A stretch of 64,000 bases of DNA, taken from Trichoplusia ni. Lineage: Eukaryota > Arthropoda > Insecta > Lepidoptera > Noctuidae. Made by a program: the position numbers and the translations under genes. Numbering within the stretch: position 1 is the first letter of the stretch; the number at the start of each line of letters is the position of its first letter. Location: the NCBI RefSeq assembly GCF_003590095.1, contig NC_039491.1, positions 10,354,001-10,418,000 of the forward strand, written 5' to 3'. A model generated the notes under the pieces. It saw only the letters and a list, made by a program, of their open reading frames with translations. It made no database searches and was not told the origin of the DNA. Below are positions 48,301-61,435 of this stretch, one piece after another.

Positions 48301-51300
48301 CAGGGTAGTTAGATGACATACCTATATGCGGAGCAGGCCAGACGAATGCTGTCTAATTGTTATTTTTTTAGGGTCCAAAAAGTGGTTCGTTGAAGCCTTC
48401 CTTTTAAATAGGTAAATGATAGTTTAATTTTGATATTCTATAAGTCAACTTAGCCCAAAAAAACATGATTCATTATAAGCCCTTTCGCTATAGAACTTTC
48501 CCAACATACTCCTCTAATCCTATCAAATGTGTGTGTAAGTGAGGCTAAATCTTTTTTATCTTTACACAGAACATTGTTCATTTCCGTTCATAAATGATTA
48601 GTTTAAAAACATTCACATTCATCATGAGACAGCGCTAATAGGCTGAAAATCCTTTCCTTCATTAAGGCCGCGACTTAAGCAAATATAAACAACACGTCTT
48701 AAGCATTATGATCTCACAACAATAATGTCAAATGCAGAACAATACAAAGTGTGCAGAAATGTAAACATTGTAAAATCTTACCCTATACTATGAGACTGTT
48801 AAAGTAAGAATTGTCTCTGTAAAAGGTATGAAGTCGTCGCATGTCCACAACCGCGAAAATCTTTCAGCGAGATTTCGTGGTACGGGGGTCTTGTCGTAAG
48901 AATAACAATGGGATTGAGAGGATAATCTTAATTCATCACGCATGCGCACTCGATTGTTTTAATTTAAGATTGATGGACTTGTTTCATCTTTGTTTGTTAT
49001 GTGACATTGTTTTGAAAATTGTTCAGATCTGTTATGTTTTGTTTCGTAAATAAGGTTTTGTTATAAATGGGTGTTATCGTGACACTGGGAAGGGATTCTT
49101 GCAGTGTTGCTTTCCTAAACTGAATGATGGATTTACATGTTTGAAACCCTTTCTCTTTGTTTACTGTTATCAATAAATAACTTCTTTTTCGAGGCTACTT
49201 TTCAGTCATACTTTTATTTTGGTGTATTTTGGGTAGATACCAACCGTAGCTTTCGCGGACCTGATAGGATATTTCAGGGTCGATTGCAATGGTATCAAAT
49301 TCATTCAGATGAATTTCGATTTGATTAAATAGAACGACATAATAGTATTTTAATTACATAAAAACACAGTAATTTCCTTTGTAGCCTTTAGTTAATCAGG
49401 TGTTAACTACAGCCACATGTAAACAAAATCGAAATTTACAATCCTTTATGAAAGCCCTGATTGTGCGCGAAGCCTTTAATTAAGGGAAACAGATTACCAG
49501 CTGTCGATTTTAATCACTGATTAATGGACCTGACCAATATTAAATTGCAGGTGAGTGGTGTTACATGATGGTAAAAGTGTAGGTTGAGTATTGTGGTCTG
49601 TTGCTTACAATTGATTATGTGTATTAGATAGTAGAAAAACTACTCTTTGGGTAAGAAATGAGGAAGAAGGGAATATCTGGACGAAGACACATAGAACTGA
49701 TTAAAAATGATCGATAGAAACGAATAATTTAAGATATAAAAATTGGATAACAATGGAATATGGGAAATTTGGAAAATGTATGTAAGGTGGCCAAATTCCT
49801 TTTTTTAATTGGCCAGTGTCATGCCCGATTTTATTGCCCGATAATACTCCGTTACAATGCTGAAGTTATGGTAAAAATACATATATAAATACATAAATGC
49901 ATATACCAATTAGCGCAGAAATTATTCTACTCCATTTTTGGAAAATTGTGTCTACTCAAAAAGTAGCTCCGAGCTAATATTATGAAAGGGCAAAGAGCAA
50001 CACAGTACCAGAAATTGGCAAAAGATATACACAAATGGTTTACTCTTGTCGTAGGCCAAGATATATTTGGAGTTGTTGAGCCAACGAAGCAAGTTTGAGG
50101 TTAAAGGTCTCGTCAGTCTAGACAGGGTTTATTGGTCTACTGGTCACATATTCCTAATGTACTTTGAACTATGGACATTGGTGGTTTCTTAGGTTTACGC
50201 GAATGTTAGACATTGAAATGAAACTACTTTTACGGATTTTTTCGCGGTTTAATTTTAAATTAAACCAATTTGGACATTGGTTAAAATAAAAACAAAATTG
50301 TTCGGTGTCGATAAACATTTGCAAGTTTTGTATTTTTGTGACTGAACTCTTGATTGAGTAATTACTCGAAGTTTTTATTTTTCATCGAGTTTGTGATTAC
50401 GTCAGTGAGATCTGATTATCAGAATGTTTAATTTGTTATTATGAAAGGATGTCAAAGTAGTATTAAATCTCGAAGTATGAAGACATTTTCCTGTTTTATA
50501 GTGAACTGAATGCTTGAAAAACCTCTGGATTTGCTGGATTTAAATTATCAAGTAAGGAAAGCGTTAATGAAACGAACGTTTAGAATAGACCACCATAAGA
50601 GACTGACTCCTCCACCTTATGATGTAGGAATAAGATACATTTTCCTTAAATTTTAGTAACTGACGTGTATGTTTATCTTAAATGACGAAAATCTATGTAA
50701 ACTTTTTGAGACGTATATTTACATTGTATTAATTTAGCTCACAGTAGTGTTTGCTGAGATTTAAGCCACAAATATTAAACACACGCACTTCAAATAAGAT
50801 TTGTAACAAAGAGTTGTGATTGTAAAATAAATAGAGAAAATAGCATAAATAAATATTTATAAGGAAGCGAGAGAGAGCCTGTGTGACGAAGGAAATGTGT
50901 TTAAATAATGATAAAGAAAGAGAGCTGTTCTAATAGTCGGTCTTAACTCTTGGAGTTGTGAAAGCGGGACAACGCGCTACGATGTGTGCTCTATCTCCCT
51001 TTAATAAATGCAAGTGTTAGATTTGGTCGTAACACCTCTTTTGGTTGCTATTCCAAACTTGATGGGACGTGTTATGGACATAATAAGTCCTTTGAGTAAA
51101 ATATTTAATTAGGCTCTCGAGTTTTTAACGAATATTGTATGCGAATACATATTTTATCAACAATCAATAAAAAACAAGGAATCTATACATCAAAGATAGT
51201 GATCTACAGAAGAAGGGGCCAATGACGTCACGTGTCGCCAAAAAGTGTACTAATAAGTGACGACACGCTTGATTCAACTTTCTGTATCACCATATTTTGT

Positions 51301-52471
51301 TAAGCGATAAAAGAAAGAAAACCTATTCGATTTTACAAATTCTACAACAAATTTTATTTAAAAACTCAATCCTCTGTTTTTTACGTTAGCTTATTTACAT
51401 GCAGAACAGATTAGATTTACCCTTCATTGTTTTTTGTTATACCAAATAATATCACAAGATAAATATAAATAATACAATAGACTCTTCCCAAGGCCACAAT
51501 TTATTTCTATGTAACAAAAACGTCTCGCTGCGTACCCAAACGGAACATGGAGCAGTTAATGGACGACTGATGTCAAGAAAAAAAATATAAAGGCCAAGAA
51601 CTTGTACAGTAAACTGCACAAGTTTGACAACAATTTATAAAATATTGCATCCTTATTCCGATGTACGTAGGTCTATTTTTTAAGACGGTGTGAAGTGGTC
51701 GTGTGTGGTTGTCTGTACTGTTGATAGCATAAGATAGTTAATGTTTATTTGTATGTTATAAAAGAATGTCATAGTTCAAATAATATACGGTAGCTTTTGT
51801 TTTTTTTGTAAAGTCTAGTGGACTGTTTCTAGAGGGTTTTATAGTGATAAATTAGTGATACCAATGTATGAAGATGTGCATACAATGAACTTAGGTGGGA
51901 GCGACGGACGCCCGACGTTGAAAGTTCCGTACATATAGCGTATTCTGATGATGGATGCTTTGGAAAGTGGTTTTCACCATTGGTGAAGTAGCATGCGTTT
52001 ACAAATTTATATATCTAAATTAAGACAGAACTTTGTTGATAGTTACCAGAACCGATTAGGTGATTAAAAAAGAACTCTATGAAAATTAAATCTTGAAAAA
52101 AAATCACAGCAAAATACTAAATCATTTATACCAAAAAACGGCATGTAAAAACTAAAGCCCTCGAAATTATTTCTGACTACAAAAAATTAAGTACAAAATA
52201 CAATTTGAGCTACGAATATTCACAAGTTACATAATATAATTGTCTAAACGTTTACATCAGAGTTCACTTGGCTTTTTACACTAAGCCCATTATCTTCGTT
52301 CATTGGCTTTTAAGATAATTTATATTCCCCTTTGTTCTGTTTACTGCGTTATTAAGGATAACATGTTTATTGCAACTCTTTGTTAAGGAAATTGGATTAT
52401 CATTATCCAAGGTAATGTGTTCTTTTGTTGGGCGTTTGTATGTCAGTAGGTACTCTTGTTTAAATATGAAG

Positions 52472-52617
52472 GATTGCAACGCATTGCTATACACCGACAT
52501 AAAAACGCGGATGACGTAGCACGGCGGTTTAGGTTTAGTCGGTAAAAGTCTGACACTACCCATTTCCTGCCCCGAGGGAGTGGGTGTCCATGAGGATTCC
52601 CCCGCCTTACAAAAAAA
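52472..52617 (+). mobile_element. Short retroelement with poly(A) and perfect 24-bp target-site duplication
   Basis: The segment carries GGTTTAGGTTTAGTCGGTAA and AAGTCTGACACT and ends GCCTTACAAAAAAA. It is flanked by identical direct repeats AGGTACTCTTG...ATGAAG at 52448-52471 and 52618-52641. This is the hallmark of target-primed reverse transcription. The 24 identical bases suggest a recent insertion. Confidence 0.75.
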
Positions 52618-52929
52618 AGGTACTCTTGTTTAAATATGAAGATTCTGCTTGAAATTTGGTGTGTTAACATGAACGTGTAATATGTGTAAATGATCTATTC
52701 TAGCTGTGTACTGGGTAAAACATTTTTTAGTTAAGTATTCATTATATGCATTCATCAAAGAGTTTTCATGAAAATGTGTCGAAAATAAATCTATTCCAGC
52801 TTTTTTTTGTTCGACATTGCAAGAGCACCATTTATTTATACTTATTCTTAATTACGAACAAAGTCATCGACTCCAACTCACAAGCATTTGTGAATTTATT
52901 TTAATTTCATTTTCAATTTTCATTTTTTT

Positions 52930-53092
52930 AAAAACGACTCCCGCACTAAAGGATTCAATCCTTACAAATATACAACTCACATGCACAAATACACCCAGAC
53001 TCAAAACAAGCAACTACGCGGGGATCGAACCCACGACACGCCGCGCACTGTGGGTTTTAGCGTGGTAACCTCAATCACTCGGCTATCCGTGC
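52930..53092 (-). mobile_element. tRNA-headed SINE
   Basis: On the minus strand: CACGGATAGCCGAGTGATTG, then GTCGTGGGTTCGATCCCCGC, then TTTTGAGTCTGGGTGTATTT and a diverged tail. Head-to-head with a plus-strand body of the same family starting at 53093. Confidence 0.7.
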
Positions 53093-53195
53093 AGTCGATC
53101 CACGAATGTTTGTTCTGAGTCTAGCTGTCTTAGCTTATGTGACTTGTAGTGTGTGAAACCCCATGGGACACAAGGATTAAATTCCTTAGTTTTCA
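53093..53195 (+). mobile_element. SINE body, headless, head-to-head with the previous copy
   Basis: GATCCACGAATGTTTGTTCT, GAGTCTAGCTGTCTTAGCTT and CCCATGGGACACAAGGATTA are the post-tRNA part of the same SINE on the opposite strand. Confidence 0.6.
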
Positions 53196-55549
53196 GGTGC
53201 AGTTAGAAAAAGAAAGAATGAAGGAAAAACAACCTTTGTAGGTTACCTCCTTTTATTTTTCTATCAATTTTCCCTAAGAACCACATTACGTTTTTTTTAA
53301 CGTATTGTATTGAGTTTCTCCGAATGGTCACGAGATGATATCATGTCGTCAAGTATTTTTATTGTGTCAATAGAGCAGTCATCTTGTATCACACAATGAC
53401 ACAGTTCTATTTGACCTGTCGAGTGGCCGCGGTGTCAATGTTATCAAAACTGTGGCTATTCAAGTCTAAGACGTGGAGAATTTGGAGGAACACTTATTTC
53501 CATTAATTTTTTGTAAAATTCATTGAAAGTCGACTCCCGCTTGAAGGAATGTAATCCGTGTACAGTTGGGAATTCCCAATGCCGGGAAAAGGCCAAGCTG
53601 CCCTGGCCCTAGTCTTTTGCAATTTCTGGCAACGTACGCCCCGCCTCTCGCCTCTAATAATTGTTCTAAGGAGGAGTAAAGATAGATTGAGATAGATGTT
53701 AGAGCATCGCATGCAAGTTTTACATAACGAAACTCTTTTAAATCCAGAAGCTTTGAAATGCTTCCTGTCTCTAGTTTACACATGATTATTATTACATTTA
53801 TTACTTTTAAAATGAACAATCATACCATAACGGTTTTAAAAACACTTCATTATTTATGCAAGCCTTAATGACACGTAACGGTCATTCGGTTCAATTAAAT
53901 TAGTTCCAGTTTCGACCACCGGGTCACACGAGTTCACAGCGCTGCGAGCTGTCCGTATACACTTCAAACTGAATTACGTCATAATAAAAAAAATACGAAA
54001 AATTATTTAAATATTGGACGTGGGAATTAACAATCAAGAGATTACAGTAACAATATAATCAGAATTAAATTTATTATCGTTGAGAGAAAATCACACGAAA
54101 CGTGACTACATACAAAGGGAAAACTCCCACTGAAAGAATTGATGCAGTGGATTTTCTGAGAAAATCATCACCAGCAGTTTCCAATCGTACGATTCACAAA
54201 ACAGAGTTGAAAATCACTTGAAGCCATAAAAAGGAACTTCAGAGATTTGAATCAACTAGCTCGATCGCTTCAAATGAATTGAAACATTATTCTCTTTGTT
54301 AAAGATTTAAAATGATACGACAAGAAACACCGCTGCGCGCGATTGCGTTTGCAATAAAGGTTGACCCTAACTGTACACAGTATGATGTCATAAGCACAGC
54401 ATTGTTTTACTGACGTGTTGAGTGCGCATGCGCCTATCCATAGACCACAAGTCATAACAAACGAGACCGTTTTATTTCTTTATCTGAGATTGTTTTTAAT
54501 GTTCTCCCACACGAATGTTTTATGTATTGTCTCTGACTCACACGCACACGCACACGTACAGACACAAACAAATGTTTGTTCGTTTTGTTTAATTCCTTAA
54601 GTAGATTATTTAATTGTATTTATCTTTGAGTTTATGTTTTTAATTCTTAGTGAATTAAACTGAATGCTTATTAAACAACTGCGTCCTGTCACGTCTTTTC
54701 TTTTTTAAACAAGAATAGTTTTTAATAAATATTCGAGCACTCGTAGTCTGAAGAGTTCATTTAGTTTTTGACGTGTAAGTAAAAATTTCAAACATTGTGC
54801 ACCACATGGGTATGTTACAGTGATAATTGTCACATCAATAATTTTAAGAGCTGAACCTCTACTTGTGTCAAACAGTGAATTTGAATTTACACCATAACAG
54901 TAAATTGCACGTAACACCATAGCTTTCATTTCTGTTCACGCTTTCTACATCGTTTAGCCTCACCTTGCTATTGGCAATAATAATATCAACGCCTAGGGCA
55001 TAACTATAGTTATTAACGTATCCTGAGAAAGGGTCCAAGTGGTTATGGCAGTGAACATGTATTACCTCGCTTAAGGTATGTCATTGTCAGTAATTTTTCC
55101 CAGAGGGTAGTAACAGTGACTTTGCAGTTGCAAGAATTAGTTGTGTTTACATTTTTATTTTATTTTTTAATACAAGCATTCCATCTATGGCTTCTTCTCT
55201 TCCACTACATCCTCAAAACGGTATTATTTCAATTGTGGAAGAGATATATCGCTGTACTATGTGTAGTGTGTTAGACGGAAACAGAAATAAATAAAACTAT
55301 ACACAAAACTGACCCCAAAGAAACATTTAAGGATTTCCAAGCAGACATATAAATAACAACAAATATAATTATGCACGAGAATTCCTAAAATACTACGAAC
55401 GGAGTCGCAAGGGCAATGAACCGAGAACTTCTGGATAATTTACATCCGATAAGACAATAAGAGACGATTGTGCTTTGAAAGGGTTAGACGGAGTTTCCAA
55501 AGGTGTAGAACTAAAACGAGTTAGTACCAGAGTGGATTTGGAATCTATA

Positions 55550-55767
55550 TCTATACTGAAGCTGAAGAATTTGTTTGTTTGTTTGAACACGCTAATCTCA
55601 GGAACTACTGGTTCAAATTGGAAAATTCTTTTTGTGTTGGCTAAATAGCATCACGCTGGGACTTATAGGAGCGAAGATACAATGGAAAATGTGGAAAAAG
55701 CAGGGCAGGTATAAATCATAACTTATATCTTCTAACCACGCGGACGAAGTCGCGGGCAACAGCTAGT
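55550..55767 (+). mobile_element. Lep1-type non-autonomous Helitron, internally deleted
   Basis: Starts TCTATACTGAAGCTGAAGAA, keeps the GTTT repeat, the ATCTCAGGAACTACTGG block and the CGCGGACGAAGTCGCGGGC end, and closes with CAACAGCTAGT. About 60 bp around the TATAACATCACGC block are reduced compared with the copies at 26400 and 58817. Confidence 0.78.
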
Positions 55768-56560
55768 CTGGTATAAAATTTACCATTTAACCCGACGTTT
55801 CAATACGTCAAAATGTTAGCCTTGTTGTTTTATACATATATGGATTTGTTATATGCAAATTCGACCCCAAGGCAGACAATTTGAATTTGATATGACATGA
55901 TCAAAGTTATAGGTTCTTTCTTGATTATTTTAAGATACTACTGATGAATGGTGAAGGTAGACATGGTAAAGATACTTAGACTTCAAATAATTTTATTTAA
56001 AATCTCTAACCCGAAGTGAGCTCGCGTGGCGATCAATGTTCAAACCTTTATATATGGGAAGAGTTCTCAGACCAGCAGGGGACGGTTTTAAGCTGATATT
56101 ATTTATATTAGGTACGTCAAAACATAAACAACTTTTCATCATCCACTAAAGAATCTTCATTCCTTAAAACAATTGACACAAATACACTTGAATCAGCTCA
56201 AGAACGACTAAATAAAGGAACTTAGTAAGAGTGGTGAGGGCAATAGCACGTTAAGGAGTCCTTTGTTCCTTTTTAACAAAGTCCTTAAAATATTAGCAAA
56301 GAAATGCCCGAAACAGCATTAAAAATCTTTCGATTCTTGCTTATTTATCGATTCCTTTTTTGCTTAAAGCAGTGTTGCCTTTGCTGCAGTTGAATATGAA
56401 CTTTATCGTAAAAGAGTAAAGTTCAAATTAACTCTAAAATTTCAAGTCGCTGTTTTAAGTGGTTTCCCGATAATAATCGTGGCTCTACTGGTACCGACCT
56501 CATGCATGTACAGTACCTGCTAGTAGTACCGGCTAGTAGTAACCCTCATGAAATAATACA

Positions 56561-56824
56561 ATCAGGGCCCCAATTCTACTATGTATTTACAATGGCCGAT
56601 GAATGAATGAAATTTCGCTTAAAATGTCAATTTTCGTATTCTCTTAAACTTTTTCCTTCACAATAATTGGGAATTCAGTGCAGGACGGTATACTCAATGT
56701 CAATACAATTAACTTTCAATTATTGTCTTAGCAAAATACTTAAGAGAGTAGGAATAATTTCAAATTTAATCCAATTGCCATTCATTCATCGGCCATTGTA
56801 AAATAGCAGAATCGGGACCCTGAT
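56561..56824. mobile_element. MITE with terminal inverted repeats, about 264 bp
   Basis: The left end ATCAGGGCCCCAATTCTACT continues into ACAATGGCCGATGAATGAATG. The right end is its reverse complement with a few differences (CATTCATTCATCGGCCATTG then GTCCCGATTCTGC in the complement). The interior is AT-rich with no frame. The superfamily is not clear; no target duplication could be fixed. Confidence 0.7.
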
Positions 56825-58179
56825 CTCCTGGTACCACCCTAATCAACTACTGCTACCTGCTCTATACAGGAACGTTTCCGAACTGAGTTCGTTTATCGTT
56901 GAACAATGATCGCGTGTTCAAGCTCCCCTGGGTTCGTTGGATCGTTTAGCAGTTCCGAGCCACATTCGACCGGTGATTGGTATCTCTTCCATTACTTGAT
57001 TTCTTTATGACGTCATCTTTAAGTTTATGATGAGTATGATGGCTTTAGTTTTTGGTATATGTTATGATATTGTTGATTTATGTGTAGGGTAACGTTAGTT
57101 TTATTTGTGAAACAAGTTAATAGTGTTATATCTACTGTCTATTTTGGAATTGATATTTTTGATTTCATTTTTAACATCATCTGTTTGACGATTCGCACCA
57201 ATGTTAATAGCCAATTTTTTATCCTACATCAATCAATTCAAATCCACTGCTAACTTAGATTTTTTTTGCCTTACCATAAAATTCCGTCGCAGTATTTTGT
57301 CAAAACCCAACCTTTTTTCGTCTATATATACATTTTTAAATAAGGCGTAGATATTCGAGCTATTGATAACCCCTAACATGAAGACCTTGACTACTATAGG
57401 TATCAACAAGTTACGTAAGTTGATTGTATGATATTACAGTATTGATCTTCCTTGGGTTGTTGTTATTGCACGAACAGTCTTCTACAATCGAATTTCGATT
57501 ACTTTTGAGACAATTTATAAAGTTTCTTATGTCCTTCTCCATAGAAATGGTCAAATAGTCATTACTCTCAACGTTGAAAAAAACCATAACTAAAAACACT
57601 TGATTTTGGCTGCATTCGAGAACTGTAAGTTTTCCGTTCATACTCTTGTCTTTCCTCAGGTTTTTAGCGTAAGTTTTAATTAGAAAATTTTGATCGTTAA
57701 TTAAATCAGTTTTCCTGATGAAGAGTTCAAGACAAAACTTCCTATGAAGACAGTATGACCTGTCTGGTTAAGATGTCTCGAAGTTCATTTTTCTAGGAAG
57801 ATATAGCCGACTCAAGAGTATACAAGGTCTCGTAAAAATGTTCAACCTGTCACACATAAGTTCTACAGAAAATTGATCAAAACTAAAGGTCAGGCAAAGG
57901 GTTTCCGTGACACTTTACGGGAATATTTTATGTAACATCTGTCGAATACTTACTGGTACCATTTTATGAAGGCAATATATTATACATATGTATATGTACT
58001 ACTACGAGTAAGTTAGGTAGATTAAAAACTTATTTTTATTCTTTTTTTATTATTATATTTTTTATATCTATACTATTTAAATTTTCGTTATTTTTAAAAC
58101 TGAGATATACCACGACCGAAGATAGATCTCGATGGCGTGCAAACGGGGGGCCTAAGTCTAGCCGTAGACGAATATGGGC

Positions 58180-58210
58180 TGATGATGATAATGATGGTGA
58201 TGATGATACC
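58180..58210 (+). repeat. GAT/GGT trinucleotide microsatellite
   Basis: GATGATGATAATGATGGTGA followed by TGATGATAC: an imperfect ATG-type trinucleotide run. Confidence 0.7.
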
Positions 58211-58519
58211 ACGACCGTCTGCACTAATGTAATTTAAGACGCATAGTTACCATTGCGTATTAAAAGCGTCAAAACCCTACCTCGAAAACAAAAACCAAGC
58301 AATGAACACTAAAACAGAAATGCGAAAACGTCACAAGCAACTACTAAGATAAAGAGACTAGTTCACATGAAAATACCTATAGTACGCGACATTTAGAACT
58401 AAATACCCATGCAAATGGTTATCGATTCTTGCACACGAACACACGTACAAATACAACAAACAAATTAGTATGTAAATTGTATTGCGGGAACTACATGTAA
58501 ACGTCTATTCTAGTCCGTC

Positions 58520-58800
58520 ATTAAGGTAATGTGTGGCTAAGCTACAACTACACAAGTGGACCGATCACAGGTTAAGCTACCCTTCATGCGGTTGGTCCGT
58601 GGATGGGTGACCATCTATGTCAGAACGAGTTCGTCCTTGTTTAATTGTGGGTCCTGGCTGTTGTTATCATCCTTGACAATCGTTACTGGTAGATAGAAGC
58701 TAAAAAGTCTGACTACCAGTCTAACTAAAAGGGGTCGTGTTGCCCAGGTGATTTGGTTGAGGTGGTCAGATAGGCGGTCACTCCTGGTACAGCACTGATA
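58520..58800 (+). mobile_element. 5S rRNA-headed SINE (SINE3 type)
   Basis: CCGATCACAGGTTAAGCTAC followed by GGTTGGTCCGTGGATGGGTG and ACCAT keeps the internal promoter region of 5S rRNA (TTAAGC, GATGGGTGACC). The body TTAATTGTGGGTCCTGG, AGAAGCTAAAAAGTCTGAC, GTTGCCCAGGTGATTTGG and CAGATAGGCGGTCACTCC is the known lepidopteran 5S-SINE body. Ends near ACAGCACTG. Confidence 0.75.
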
Positions 58801-58816
58801 TTTTGGTAATATATAC

Positions 58817-59089
58817 TCTATACTAATATATAAAGCTGAAGAGCTTGTTTCTTTGAACGCGCTAGTCTCAGGAACTACTCAAATTGAAAAATTCTGTTTG
58901 TGCTGAATAGACCATTCATCGGGGAAGGTTTTAGGCTATATAACATCACGCTGCGACTAAAAGGAGCGAAGATACAATGGAAAATGTGGAAAAAACAGGG
59001 AAAAATTATTCATCTTCGAAGGCTTCCGTTCAAAAATTCCTAACTTATATCTTCTAACCACGCGGACGAAGTCGCGGGCAACTGCTAGT
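58817..59089 (+). mobile_element. Lep1-type non-autonomous Helitron
   Basis: Starts TCTATACTAATATATAAAGC, has a shortened GTTT tract, the TTTTAGGCTATATAACATCA block and the ending GCGGGCAACTGCTAGT. It lies only about 20 bp after a 5S-derived SINE. Confidence 0.8.
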
Positions 59090-60639
59090 TCACTATAATT
59101 TTCCAAATTTATCCTATGCTTGGGGAGACCCGGTCACATTTGAACAATATGTACTAAACAGCTAACCTTTACCCAACTATGTGGGGGTCGACTTCAAGTC
59201 TAAACGGTTGCAGCAAATTCCGTGAGGTTATTTGGAAAATTCATTCTATTGTAAAAAATTTACGACATTCGGTCGAAAATCATTCTTTGGTATCTTTGTC
59301 AAGTAGCTTTTCCGCGTTGGGTAACTTCGCTGTGGGTATCGATAAAAAGCAATGGACTCTGGATTCCGGCTCTCGTTAAGGTAATCTTTTTCGTCGTTAG
59401 TGAAGTAAGGAATCGCTCATTTTCAAGCGATAAAGTGCAGTGCAGCAAAGAGAAACATTCGATTAGTTTTTTTAAATGAACAACTAGAAATTCTCGGCAC
59501 GAAGCTATTTTTTATACAACATATATTTTTTCTTTATTTATTTTCCGGTATAAAAAGGTATATTTATGGTATTTTTAATATCCAGTTGAACAGGTTTGAC
59601 TTCATTATGCTAACACGTTTGTGTAAATTACATTGGGTGTTAAGGTGAGCACATAAAATCGTTATTAAACGGTTGTTTATTATGTACGTAATATCTCATT
59701 TGGCCATAAAATTCTAGTTAAAGTTTACATGCAATGTAGATGTTGACAAGATTATACGTCTTCAGATAGGTTGAGTAAGAATATATCTCGCTATTTAATT
59801 TTGCAAATTAACGAAAACACTGAGATTAGAGTCACTCAGAACTCGCTTTGTAACTATCTGACGAATTTCGTTCCATTGTCATGGGCAAGTGACGTCATGA
59901 GCTTAATATCGAACTGACGGATTTAATAGATTTTTATTAACTATTTTTATTTTTATTTTGTACAGTCAAATTTTTTCATTGTTGAGTGTTGTGCATTTTG
60001 TGTTATCCTTGTGACACCAATAATATATTGTAAATATGACATGTAGAGCAACTTTCCTATCCACATAATTCCTTCTAATAACCAATAATATATTGTAAAT
60101 ATACTAAATATACATATTATGTCTATGATGTAGAGCAACTTTCCTACCGGACCAAAGGAATGTTGCTCTACATAAATAATTCTACGTTTTTATTCCTGTT
60201 AATTTGCTTTTCAAGGTTTACTTCTAGATATTACCACACGTCGTATAGGTAAAGTGATCAAGTAAAAGCTATAGACGATATGAAGGCGATTACACAAACA
60301 CTTACTAGATGTGTCTAACTAATAGCGTGGGTTATCGTCGCCAAGGACAAGTCGCAAATTGCTGACGTTGGTAAGCTGTATTTGGTAGTGTTAATTTATT
60401 TCCTAAGTAAAATTGACATGTACTAAGAGACGGTTGTTATTCTGGATTTTTCTACTGTCTGAATCTATCGAGTCACCTCTATTTTTGTAAGGTTGTGATA
60501 TTATTGCACAACGGCGTGTCAAACTTGTTTTCAAAAAGGAGTGCCGCGTTTTAGGATTTATGTATGTGTCATATGTCATTTAGTCACTAAATAATTATAA
60601 CGGGATCCAATAGAGGAACGCATACCGCAAGGGTTGATT

Positions 60640-60705
60640 CAGGATGTGTAGGATAAGGAATCGTGAGAGGGTTTCGGGGAGGTTTGCCCAGGATTAGCAA
60701 AATGT
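60640..60705 (+). mobile_element. LINE 3' end fragment
   Basis: AGGATAAGGAATCGTGAGAG, TTCGGGGAGGTTTGCCCAGG: a diverged copy of the same GEAFAQQWD-coding end as at 27595-27680. Confidence 0.4.
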
Positions 60706-60719
60706 GTGTAAATTACTCT

Positions 60720-60895
60720 CTGTATTATAACCGCGAAAGTTTAAGCACAAACCACTGAACAGATTAAGACAAAAATTTGGTAAGCAGATAGTTCATTACC
60801 AGGATTAACAAATAGGATAGTTTTTATCCCAGTTCTATGTTCCTGTAGGATATTTCCGATTTATAGTGGGCGGGCCCGCGGGCAACCGCTAGCTA
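60720..60895 (+). mobile_element. Second Helitron-like family, degraded copy
   Basis: Block TTTGGTAAGCAGATAGTTCA then TATCCCAGTTCTATGTTCC and the ending GGGCCCGCGGGCAACCGCTA. Related to 21478-21650 and 32005-32280. Non-coding. Confidence 0.5.
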
Positions 60896-61351
60896 TAATC
60901 GTAACTATTAAGTTTATTGGCGGTATTACTGAGGATTTACAAGATGGTTATTTTTTGGACACATTCCTGGACGCTAAGTTCACACGATCTGCCTGTGGCA
61001 ATTTCGATGCCGGTGTGAAGTAATATCAGCGTGTACGATTCGCACGGTGAATGAAATTCCTTGTATCAATTGCACCTGTTTTGACGGATGTTTGTCAGAT
61101 GTTGTGATATAAACACGGAAGCGTAACGGTTGTCACTCTACTATAGTCTACACATACTACTAAGTTAGAGCTAGTAGAAGACTGTGAACGTTTAATGGTA
61201 AAACATTCTACTATCGATAGAGCCTTTGAGATGTTCAGGTGCTCACAGAATTGCACCAAATGCAATGTATTAATTTTACATGTCAAAATCACGCCACTTG
61301 TTAAAGAGAACTTGTGTATTGCTATTACTATGTCATATGATCTAGAAGCGC

Positions 61352-61435
61352 TTTTTTTGTAAGGCGAGAGAATCCTCATGGATACCCAAATCTACCTAGC
61401 ACAAGCGGGTTTTGCTAGACTCTCACCGACTCAAT
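61352..61435 (-). mobile_element. Retroelement fragment, same family as 52472-52617
   Basis: On the minus strand: GAGTCGGTGAGAGTCTAGCA, then CCATGAGGATTCTCTCGCC, then TTACAAAAAAA. The 3' end matches CCATGAGGATTCCCCCGCC-TTAC-A(n) at 52587-52618. Confidence 0.55.

Noticed and set aside
58520..58640. 5S rRNA gene
   Set aside because: Only the internal promoter region is 5S-like and it is diverged; the remainder is a SINE body.
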